From Ignavibacteria bacterium (lineage in GTDB: Bacteria > Bacteroidota > Ignavibacteria > OLB7): a stretch of DNA of 64,000 bases. The notes beneath the pieces are model-generated. The model made no database searches. It had not been told where the DNA came from and saw only the letters and a list, made by a program, of their open reading frames with translations. Shown here piece by piece: positions 18,566-26,241 of this stretch (the first letter of the stretch is position 1; the number at the start of each line of letters is the position of its first letter). The position numbers and the translations under genes were made by a program. The DNA lies in assembly GCA_020635205.1 (NCBI GenBank), contig JACKAE010000002.1:558001-622000 (forward strand), read 5' to 3'.

Positions 18566-19651
18566 CTAATAGAAAGGAACGATTTTCCCACTCCTCGGAT
18601 CGTAGAATCCTCGCGGATCGCTCGGGCGTTGCAGCCAAGTAATTTCTGCGAACGTGTAGTAGTCGGGAATGTAGTCGATGCCAATTTTGAAGCCGGGAAT
18701 ACTTGGTTCGCAACTCACCCACTCTCTGTCTCTCCACTTGAAGATGTGGCCGTTTGATTTCGGAAAATTCCCTCGTGGAATAGCAACTGAGAGGTCAGAG
18801 TCGACAATCACAAAAAGGTATTCTTCACCAATCTGTTCAAGTAGGGATGCGAAGAGAATTGACTTGTTTTCTCCGGCTCCCTTCCCAAACATCAACGTTT
18901 CAGTAGAGCGTCGGGGTGGATCGACAGGGGCGAAACCATTCTCGTTAACTGCCGGAGAGTGAATGTCGTTGCTCACAAAGTCGAGAAGTTTCTGAATTCG
19001 TTCTTCCCGCTGCTTCTCTTCATCCATCAAATTTTGCAGGAGCGTATCTACCAACCGGGTGAGAGATGGTTCTTCTTTCATTGCAACGAGAGTACCATAG
19101 TATGCCATACTATTTTGCAGCGTAGAAGGCTCTGTGAGGAAGTAGCTGTACCTGTTGTCGAGATTCTCGGCAAGTTCTCTGAGAGTAATCGTGTAGGTTG
19201 CGTTCGTATATGGGAAATGCAAAATCTTGGCTGTGTCGATTGTCAGGTTTGATACTGGAGTATGGCAGGCACATCCAAGATCCTCAGACAAATAAGCGCG
19301 ATATCTTCCCACACCTACAATGTTATTGCGGTTGCGTCCACTCCAGGTTACCTTCTCAAGAGAATCAACATACTTTTGCATTGTTGTTTTTTTTGTTCCC
19401 TCATCACACATAGCTATAGGGAGAGCAAAGTAGATCACCTGATCTCGCGGATCGAACATCACGGGATTTGCATCCGGGTAGAGTTGCTTCTCAAAATTCT
19501 CTCCACCATGTTGACGATACATCAGGTAGGCAACCAGAGTATTTCGTGCCTCCTCCAACGTTATATCGGGTTTCCCCATAAAGTACTCACACGAGCTAAA
19601 CACAAACGTGAAGGCCAGCAAAGGTGCGAGAAGAAGTTTGTTGAAAGTCAT
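18566..19651 (-). CDS. lipoprotein with transglutaminase-like fold lacking the catalytic Cys
   Basis: 361 residues. The N-terminus is a lipoprotein signal (LLLAPLLAFTFVFSSC, lipid Cys at about 20). A helical region of ~200 residues follows, including a CACH segment. From about residue 265 the pattern STETLMFGKGAGENKSILFASLLEQIG matches the active-site helix of transglutaminase-like domains (usual form GxGDCExKAxLLASLL), but the Cys position is Gly-Glu here; a later His (NGHIFKW) and the segment WVSCEPSIPGF sit where the His and Asp/Glu strand are expected. This suggests a pseudoenzyme or binding domain. The ATG at 19651 was chosen because it starts directly at the signal; the 30 codons before it look unlike it. 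Divergent from the gene at 19842. Exact role unknown. Confidence 0.7.
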   Translation of the reverse strand: MTFNKLLLAPLLAFTFVFSSCEYFMGKPDITLEEARNTLVAYLMYRQHGGENFEKQLYPDANPVMFDPRDQVIYFALPIAMCDEGTKKTTMQKYVDSLEKVTWSGRNRNNIVGVGRYRAYLSEDLGCACHTPVSNLTIDTAKILHFPYTNATYTITLRELAENLDNRYSYFLTEPSTLQNSMAYYGTLVAMKEEPSLTRLVDTLLQNLMDEEKQREERIQKLLDFVSNDIHSPAVNENGFAPVDPPRRSTETLMFGKGAGENKSILFASLLEQIGEEYLFVIVDSDLSVAIPRGNFPKSNGHIFKWRDREWVSCEPSIPGFKIGIDYIPDYYTFAEITWLQRPSDPRGFYDPRSGKIVPFY

Positions 19652-19841
19652 CTGACTTATTTTAGGCCGTTGGTAGTTGTTGTGATGGGAGAAAATAAAA
19701 TTTTGTTTGTGAACTGATAGCGGCTTGGGTTGCCTCAACATTAGGATCAGAATAGTATGTCGAATCTCTTAAGTTCTCTCAATAAAGAGTTACGTAGACC
19801 TTCATTATTTGCACTACTTTCAAATAAGTGATGCCCACGCT

Positions 19842-21104
19842 ATGCACAGAAAAATCATTCTCATCTTCTACTCATTGATTTCCCTCTCAATTGCCCTCCC
19901 GTTGATTCTCATCAATGTCCGACTCCACCAGGATGCTATCATTCCTATCCCGGTTGATGCCGACGAACATCACGAAATTGTGAGGCATCTCGATTGGTTG
20001 CGAAAAGAAATGCGTGAGGGGAGTGCTGAAGAAATGCAGCGTCGATATCCTGAAGGATTTGTTTTCCTACACGCTCTCTATGGTCTTGCTTGGTGCAATG
20101 TAGCCGCGAAAGTACACGATTCAACACTGAAACAGAAAGGTTTAGCCGAGGCGAGGTGGGCATACCAAAGGATTGACTCAAAAGAAGGACGTCACCCCTT
20201 TCAACGGATATCAACTCCTCCATGCGGGATGTTCTATGCAGGATGGGCAAACTATTTGCTTGGATCGATTATTGCTGCACGTATGGAGAGAAGTATAGAA
20301 GAAGATTCACTCTTCGCAAGGAACTCCGAACAACTTGCCTTTGCGTTCCGTACTTCTGAGACACCATTCCTTCAATCCTATCCCGGCAAGGCTTGGCCCG
20401 CTGATGCCGTTGTTGGTGTTGCTTCACTTGCGTTGTACAATAAACTGTTTTCACCTCGCTACCAGTCGGAGGTTGATCGTTGGGTTCGGATGACTCGCCA
20501 GCGATTCGATCAAGCTACAAATTTGATTCCTCACGCTGTTGATCCAACCAATGGGATGCCCTCGGTTGGTGCGCGAGGATCGTCCTTAAGTTTGATGCTC
20601 TGCTTCTTACCCGGAATAGATTCCCTCCTTGCAAGGGAGCAGTATCGGGAGTTCCGTGCAAAATTTTGCATGAAGATTTTAGGACTTCCTGCGATACGTG
20701 AGTATCCAAATGGAAGGGAAGGGGTGGGAGATATTGACTCAGGCCCACTTTTCTTTGGGATGGGGCCGGCGGCGACGATTGTTGCTGTTGGAGGAATGAA
20801 TGTTGCTGGCGAGAATCGTGCGGCTACCGAACAGCTTTGCGTGATTAATGCGTTTGGTTTTCTCTTTAGCTTCGGTGGTGAGCCAAAGTATCTATTTGGA
20901 ATTGAACCAATAGCGGATGCCTTTATTCTCTGGACAAGCACTCTTCTAACCAGCGAAGCAAATGTAAATGTTATAGAGAGCACACCACCGTTCAGTCGAA
21001 TGACTTTCCACGCAATCTCACTCGGAATCCTTTTGCTTCTTTCGTTCCCATACTCACTTCCATTTCTTCGGCGAAGATTTCGCAAAAGAGCAGAGGAAAA
21101 GTAA
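19842..21104 (+). CDS. membrane-anchored protein of unknown function
   Basis: About 420 residues. A hydrophobic helix at the N-terminus (IILIFYSLISLSIALPLILI) and another at the C-terminus (ISLGILLLLSFPYSLPFL, followed by a basic tail) enclose a ~350-residue domain that is probably outside the cytoplasm. The domain is helical with recurring Gly/aromatic turns (FLHALYGLAW, SYPGKAWPADAVVGVASLALY, NGMPSVGARGSSLSLMLCFLPG), reminiscent of alpha/alpha-toroid folds, but no family is named with confidence. The ATG at 19842 starts at the membrane helix; a TTG eleven codons upstream is also in frame. It is divergent from the transglutaminase-like lipoprotein, with under 200 bases between starts. A Crp/Fnr gene follows 37 bases downstream on the same strand, so co-transcription is possible. 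Confidence 0.65.
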   Translation: MHRKIILIFYSLISLSIALPLILINVRLHQDAIIPIPVDADEHHEIVRHLDWLRKEMREGSAEEMQRRYPEGFVFLHALYGLAWCNVAAKVHDSTLKQKGLAEARWAYQRIDSKEGRHPFQRISTPPCGMFYAGWANYLLGSIIAARMERSIEEDSLFARNSEQLAFAFRTSETPFLQSYPGKAWPADAVVGVASLALYNKLFSPRYQSEVDRWVRMTRQRFDQATNLIPHAVDPTNGMPSVGARGSSLSLMLCFLPGIDSLLAREQYREFRAKFCMKILGLPAIREYPNGREGVGDIDSGPLFFGMGPAATIVAVGGMNVAGENRAATEQLCVINAFGFLFSFGGEPKYLFGIEPIADAFILWTSTLLTSEANVNVIESTPPFSRMTFHAISLGILLLLSFPYSLPFLRRRFRKRAEEK

Positions 21105-21141
21105 CTTAAGGGGAAGATCACGTAACTGAGAGGTAATCTTA

Positions 21142-21858
21142 ATGGAGCAACGATTGGAAGGGGGGAGAACGATGTCTTCCGGTAGTGGGGGAATTGAGTT
21201 CGAGGATGTATTCCCTTTCCTCGCAAATCTCGAACGCGGAGAGTATGAAGAGTTCCGCAGTTCGGCAACTCGGGTCATGCTTTCGCGTGGAGCTTTCATC
21301 TGTATGGAAGGAGATCACTGTGGAGTGATTCCTCTGTTGCTCAGCGGTACAGCGCGAGTCTACAAAACGAGCGAGAGTGGGAGGGAGATTACACTCTACA
21401 GAATTGATCCGGGAGAAAGTTGCATTCTGACTGCCTCCTGCATTCTCAGTGACATTCCATTTCCTGCCTTCGCCGTTGCAGAGTCAGATGTTGAAGCGTT
21501 GGTGATTCCCTCCGGTACGTTTAACGCATGGGTCGGTCGCAGTACCCACTGGCGGGACTTTGTCTTCCGTCTTCTCTCGAAGCGACTCTCCTCCGTTATC
21601 GAAATCGTTGAGGAAGTTGCCTTCCAACAGTTGGATGCTCGCCTTGCTGCATACTTGCTCGAACGTGTGGAGGGGGGACGAGTGGTGACAACCCACGAGA
21701 AGATTGCCGCCGATCTCGGCTCATCACGCGAAGTGATTAGCCGAATCCTGAAAGAGTTTGAGCGCGAAGAATGTGTTCTACTTCGGCGTGGGGTGGTAGA
21801 GATATGCAATCCCGTTTCCTTAGAGGGGATCAGTAGGGGTAGAGGTGAAGGAGGGTAG
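21142..21858 (+). CDS. Crp/Fnr-family transcription regulator
   Basis: 238 residues. An N-terminal cyclic-nucleotide-binding-like beta-roll (VIPLLLSGTARVYKTSESGREITLYRIDPGESCIL) is joined by a long dimer helix to a winged-helix domain with recognition helix TTHEKIAADLGSSREVISRILKEFE. The Cys pair in GESCILTASCIL and two earlier Cys in FICMEGDHCG could hold a redox or metal sensor, but the classical Fnr N-terminal Cys cluster is absent. Start: AGAGG eight bases before the ATG at 21142; a second ATG at 21172 preceded by GGGGGAG is an alternative. The stop codon is inside a 9-bp hairpin at 21854-21882. Regulated genes are not known. Confidence 0.9.
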   Translation: MEQRLEGGRTMSSGSGGIEFEDVFPFLANLERGEYEEFRSSATRVMLSRGAFICMEGDHCGVIPLLLSGTARVYKTSESGREITLYRIDPGESCILTASCILSDIPFPAFAVAESDVEALVIPSGTFNAWVGRSTHWRDFVFRLLSKRLSSVIEIVEEVAFQQLDARLAAYLLERVEGGRVVTTHEKIAADLGSSREVISRILKEFEREECVLLRRGVVEICNPVSLEGISRGRGEGG

Positions 21859-21882
21859 CAGGAATAGTCTCTCCCTGCTACC
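21854..21882. terminator. hairpin spanning the stop codon of the Crp/Fnr gene
   Basis: GGTAGCAGG at 21854-21862 pairs with CCTGCTACC at 21874-21882. The stop codon TAG (21856-21858) lies in the left arm. It sits between two converging genes and may end transcription from either side or protect 3' ends; no strong T-run follows. Confidence 0.5.
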
Positions 21883-21930
21883 GTTGACTCTCCACCTCAC
21901 CGCGTGAGATATCCTCAATAAAAGCTCTCC

Positions 21931-24900
21931 CTACTGAATAAAAATTTGATGGATCGTATTGCCAGAGCGAACAAAGTAAACGCCGGCAGGGAAGTCTCGA
22001 ACGTCGAGCGTTGCCTCACCACGGAATGCAATCTCCGCCACAGATACTCCAATGATATTCACCAGTTCAACAGTAGTGATTGCCGTTGACTGCGAGTGAA
22101 GGTGGAGCGCTCCACGAACGGGGTTTGGATAGAGTTGAAGTGTTCTGTTCTCAGAGAGGAGTATCTCCACAGTGGAAAGGTCTTCGTTGTCTCTGTTAAA
22201 GGTTGGTTGCCTCAAGACAAAATTTCCTGTGCCATTCGGTACTCGGGCGAACGCAACGTCGGCACTTTGTGCGCCAAAGGTGACGCTATCTGCCACACGC
22301 AAATTTGGATCGATCAGAAAGAGCGTCTCACCTGCAAGAGCAAGTGTGAAGTTCGCGTGTAGTCCGGCTTGACCTCCATCGTCATCTGCCCAAACAGTTA
22401 AGTAGCCATTGGCAGGAATCGTTATCCCATCAGGGAATTTCCACTGGGTTTTATCGGCTTCATCATCGCTTAAGTACCAACCGTCCAAACTAATATCTAC
22501 CGACGATTTGTTGTAGAGTTCAATCCAATCGTCAAACTCTCCATCTTGATCGGCTTTGCTCTTCGTGTTCGATGCGAGTAATTCGTTGATGACAACTTTG
22601 CTTAGAGTTGGGGTCTCATTGTTCTGATTAAACGTTGGCCACTGTAGAATGAAACTGCCTGTACCATTCGGGTAGCGAGCGTATGCAATGTCTGTGCTCT
22701 GCGCTCCAAACTCAACGCTATCTGCTACAAATTCATTAGGCCGCACAAGGAAGAGTGTTTCTCCGGAAAGTGAGAGCGTAAAGTTCGCGTGCAATCCTGT
22801 TTGTCCTTCGTCATCGTCTCCCCATACAATGAGGTAACTTCCGGCTGGTATGACCGTTCCGTTCGGGAATTGCCATTGAGTCAACTTGTTCCCATCGTCA
22901 CTCAGATACCACCCGCTGATATCGTATGCTTTATTCGATTTGTTGTAGAGTTCAATCCAGTCATCATACTCTCCTTCTGGATCAGCCGCGCTCTCTTTAT
23001 TCGAGGCAAGAAGTTCATTGATAACAACTTTGCTCGGTGGGGGAATATCATTGTTGGCATTAAAGGTCGGTTCCCGAAAAGCAAAGTTTCCTTTACTGTC
23101 TGGGGTGCGAGCTAAGGCAACATCTTCGCTCTGTTGAGCAAATTCGATAAAGTCAGAAGCCAATGTTCCTAAGGAAGCAAGAACCAACGTTCCACCCGAT
23201 CCATCCAGCGTGAAGTTTGTGTGTAGTCCCTTCTGTGTACTATCACCATCTATCCAGATAATGAGGTAGCCATTAGCTGGTATCGTTACGCCACTTGGAA
23301 ATTTCCATTGGGTCATATTATTGCCATCAGTTCCCAGATAGTAGTTGTTAAGCGAGATTGAGCTGGAGGTGCTATTGTAGAGTTCTACCCAGCTATCATA
23401 CTCGCCATCCTGATCGACGCTGCTTTCACTGTTCAGCACAACCAGTTCGTTAATTCCAAACAGCCCGGCTGGGTGATCTTGGTTGTTGCGGTTAAACGTT
23501 GGTGTGAGGCGAGCAAATCCTCCAGTCCCATTAGGAACTCGACCGTTGGCAATGTCCGCGCTTGTGGAGGTAGGAGAGAGGCTATCGGTGATGTATAGGT
23601 CTTGTTCAACCAAGAACAACTTTGGCGAAGCTGGCATTGTGAAATTTGTGTGTAGTCCTTCTTGCCCCTCATCTCCGTCAACCCAGATAATGAGGTAGTC
23701 ATTCCCGGCAATTGTTGTTCCCTCAGGGAACTTCCAGCGTGTCAGATTACTTTTACTGTCGGTTAAGTACCAACCACTAAGATCTCTCGGCTTGTCAAAG
23801 TTGTTGTAGAGTTCAATCCATGGATCGTACTCTCCACTTGGATCGGTGACAACGGTCTGATTCCTCGCCAACATCTCATTGATAACTACCTTGCCTATCT
23901 GTTCAGTCCCATTATTCTCCATGAATGTCGGTTCCTGAATTACAAAGCGTCCTTTTCCGTTTGGTACGCGGGCGTAGGCTACGTTCGGAACGAGTGCTCT
24001 GAATGCAACACTGTCAGTGAGATACATATCAGGCTCGTAGAGATACAACGTTTCTCCTGCCTCATCCAACGTGAAATTGGTGTGCAAACCTGTCTGCCCT
24101 CCATCTTCGTCCGCCCAGACAATAAGGTAGCCGTGACCGGGGATTGTCGTCCCATTCGGGAATTCCCACTTCGTTGGCTGAGCTGCATCATCGCTCAAGT
24201 GCCAGCCACTAAGATCGATCGCATTGCTCGAGTTGTTGTAGAGTTCGATCCAATCGTCGAATTCTCCACCTTGGTCGGTGGAGCCATTTGTGTTCGACGC
24301 AACCAATTCATTGATAACAACTTGGCTGGGGAGTCTCGTCTCATTGTTAAGACTATAGGTTGGTCTCTGCACTACGTATGGTCCAGTGCCGTCCGGAACC
24401 CGTGCGTAGGCTCCTCCACCACTAAGGTCTCCATATTCAACAAAGCCCCACACGAAAAAATCTGCGAGTGTCAGGATCAGAGTTCCACCAGTCTCCTCTA
24501 ACGTAAAGTTTGTGTGTAGTCCTGTCTGCGTTGTATCGCCATCAACCCAGACAATGAGGTAGCCTTTCGCTGGAATTTTTGTTCCCCGAGGGAATCTCCA
24601 CCGATGAAGGTCGGTTGCATCTGTGCTCAAATAGAAGTCGGAAAGATCGATTGTGCCGGCGTTGCTGTAGAGTTCGATCCAGCTATCGAACTCCCCATCT
24701 TGATCGGGTGGACCTTCAACGTTGACTACAACAATCTCGTTGATAGAGTGCGAACCGGGATCCCGATTCTGATTGTTCTCCCCAAATGTAGGGTACATCG
24801 GGAGTGAAGCGAAGCTCCCCTTCCCATTCGGAATTCGAACGCGAGACTGATCTTGATTGTTGTTCGACTGATAGTTGACACTGTCGGCACGACTCAGGTC

Positions 24901-25392
24901 AGGTTGTAGGAGAAGGATTGTCTTCCCCGATTCACCTAAGACAAAGTTTGTGTGCAGCCCTGTCTGCCCCTCATCGTTATCTGCCCAGACAATGAGATAG
25001 CCATTTCCCGGTATTGTCGTTCCGTTTGGGAATGTCCACTGAGTTGTGGTTACTGCATCATACACGAGATGCCATCCAGAAAGGTCAATTTCCTCCGAGG
25101 AGTTGTTGTACAATTCAATCCAAGGATCATTTTCCCCGGCAGGATCTTTTACTGTGGAGACATTGCGCGTAAGGTACTCGTTGATGACAACGCCGTCAAC
25201 GAGCTTTACGTTGGAGCGCACAACACCGATTGGACTATCAGGAGAGCGTTCCGGTTCTACACCTTCTGAATTCGTTCGATGTTCGTTCGATGTTCGACTG
25301 ATTGGCTCAGAGTAATCCTGTGCCGTCATTGGAAGACTCCAACAGAGTGCTAATGCACACAATACCCAGAACAATGGTAACACACTTCTCAT
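21931..25392 (-). CDS. surface protein with seven lamin-tail domains and type IX secretion tail
   Basis: About 1150 residues. A signal peptide (VLPLFWVLCALALCWSLPMTA) is followed by seven lamin-tail (LTD) beta-sandwich domains of ~145 residues, each beginning VINE and carrying GEFDDWIELYN-like and GYLIVWADDDGGQ-like segments. The C-terminal ~75 residues (LYPNPVRGALHL ... FPAGVYFVRSG) are a type A sorting domain for the type IX secretion system, which exports and anchors the protein at the cell surface. Domains 1/4, 2/5 and 3/6 resemble each other most, so an ancestral block of three seems to have been duplicated, with domain 7 a later copy related to 6. The ATG at 25392 begins at the signal peptide; a GTG at 25428 would add twelve codons. 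LTDs are used in adhesion or as partners of surface nucleases; no catalytic domain is present. Confidence 0.93.
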   Translation of the reverse strand: MRSVLPLFWVLCALALCWSLPMTAQDYSEPISRTSNEHRTNSEGVEPERSPDSPIGVVRSNVKLVDGVVINEYLTRNVSTVKDPAGENDPWIELYNNSSEEIDLSGWHLVYDAVTTTQWTFPNGTTIPGNGYLIVWADNDEGQTGLHTNFVLGESGKTILLLQPDLSRADSVNYQSNNNQDQSRVRIPNGKGSFASLPMYPTFGENNQNRDPGSHSINEIVVVNVEGPPDQDGEFDSWIELYSNAGTIDLSDFYLSTDATDLHRWRFPRGTKIPAKGYLIVWVDGDTTQTGLHTNFTLEETGGTLILTLADFFVWGFVEYGDLSGGGAYARVPDGTGPYVVQRPTYSLNNETRLPSQVVINELVASNTNGSTDQGGEFDDWIELYNNSSNAIDLSGWHLSDDAAQPTKWEFPNGTTIPGHGYLIVWADEDGGQTGLHTNFTLDEAGETLYLYEPDMYLTDSVAFRALVPNVAYARVPNGKGRFVIQEPTFMENNGTEQIGKVVINEMLARNQTVVTDPSGEYDPWIELYNNFDKPRDLSGWYLTDSKSNLTRWKFPEGTTIAGNDYLIIWVDGDEGQEGLHTNFTMPASPKLFLVEQDLYITDSLSPTSTSADIANGRVPNGTGGFARLTPTFNRNNQDHPAGLFGINELVVLNSESSVDQDGEYDSWVELYNSTSSSISLNNYYLGTDGNNMTQWKFPSGVTIPANGYLIIWIDGDSTQKGLHTNFTLDGSGGTLVLASLGTLASDFIEFAQQSEDVALARTPDSKGNFAFREPTFNANNDIPPPSKVVINELLASNKESAADPEGEYDDWIELYNKSNKAYDISGWYLSDDGNKLTQWQFPNGTVIPAGSYLIVWGDDDEGQTGLHANFTLSLSGETLFLVRPNEFVADSVEFGAQSTDIAYARYPNGTGSFILQWPTFNQNNETPTLSKVVINELLASNTKSKADQDGEFDDWIELYNKSSVDISLDGWYLSDDEADKTQWKFPDGITIPANGYLTVWADDDGGQAGLHANFTLALAGETLFLIDPNLRVADSVTFGAQSADVAFARVPNGTGNFVLRQPTFNRDNEDLSTVEILLSENRTLQLYPNPVRGALHLHSQSTAITTVELVNIIGVSVAEIAFRGEATLDVRDFPAGVYFVRSGNTIHQIFIQ

Positions 25393-25846
25393 TGCTACAC
25401 TTTTCTCGTTGTTAAATGTTGACTCCACTCCACCGTATCCTCTTCAGTACTAATGGTTTTCAAAAATTGCGGGAGGCTTTAGACAGTCTATAATTGAAGA
25501 TTGAGTGATTGAAGTGCAGAGGTGTAGAAGCACCAACTAAGTCTAAAGTACTGCAAAACAATAGATCAGAAAACATTGGCGTATGAATTGGGTGGTTGTC
25601 AACAGTAATCCATGATGAGCAATCATAGCGTTGAAACGCGGAATTCAAATCTCTGTTGGGTTCAAGTGAGGGCAAGTGTTTATCGTGTGTTGACTGGAAG
25701 AGTGATTCCACAAAATTTGAAGAAAGGTGACCAATGTCACGGTATCACGGCCGACCTTATCTCTACTTTCGTTAGAGAAAGATCTCTGAACATCAAAGAG
25801 AGTTCAGGATCACTTATCAACCGAAACAAAAGGCAGGAGCGAAATC
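25393..25846. other. gap between the LTD gene and the DUF2892 gene
   Basis: About 450 bases holding the divergent promoters of both neighbours. Open frames in it show no recognisable protein features. No repeat or hairpin stands out apart from a purine-rich ribosome site just before 25847. Confidence 0.5.
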
Positions 25847-26053
25847 ATGAAAAAGAATATGGGATCAATCGACCGAGTTGTGCGGATTCTGATAGCTGCG
25901 GTGATAGCAATTCTCTACTTTACCGATCAGATTACCGGAACTGCCGCGATCATCTTGGGTGCGCTCGCCATCATCTTCCTCTTAACCAGTTTCGTCAGTT
26001 TCTGCCCACTCTATGCCCCATTTAAAATCTCAACGAGAGGGAAGGGGGCGTAG
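25847..26053 (+). CDS. DUF2892 (YgaP-like) small inner-membrane protein
   Basis: 68 residues with the full DUF2892 pattern: MGSIDRVVRILIAAVIAIL, then TGTAAIILGALAIIFLLTSFVSFCPLYAPF. Two membrane helices are predicted, with the conserved Cys-Pro in SFCPLYAPFKI. The family occurs alone or fused to rhodanese domains and is often near sulfur or heavy-metal genes; its function is not established. A good ribosome site (AGGAG eight bases before the ATG) supports the start. A strong intrinsic terminator follows. Confidence 0.93.
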   Translation: MKKNMGSIDRVVRILIAAVIAILYFTDQITGTAAIILGALAIIFLLTSFVSFCPLYAPFKISTRGKGA

Positions 26054-26081
26054 GGATTTCGGATTGGGGATTTTTGATTTC

Positions 26082-26117
26082 GGATTGGGAATTGCTGTGG
26101 TTCCCAATCCGTTTTTT
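26082..26117 (+). terminator. intrinsic terminator after the DUF2892 gene
   Basis: Perfect 10-bp stem GGATTGGGAA (26082-26091) with TTCCCAATCC (26101-26110), nine-base loop, then GTTTTTT. The left arm belongs to a row of GGATT phrases that starts right after the stop codon, so the terminator appears to be built from that phrase and its complement. Confidence 0.9.
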
Positions 26118-26241
26118 ATTGAATAGAGTACTGTTGGGTGAGGTTGAATGAGTACTGAAAAGTACCCTTGTTTTGTTGAAATATCTCTCTTATCATCAAG
26201 CAACAATAGGGAATAAGATTATTCAGTAGAGACTCCACACA

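Noticed and set aside
20531..21268. 245-codon minus-strand frame across the genes at 19842 and 21142
   Set aside because: Antisense to two well-supported genes; basic, low-complexity composition without domain features.
25460..25846. Short frames between the LTD gene and the DUF2892 gene
   Set aside because: No recognisable features; they overlap likely promoters.
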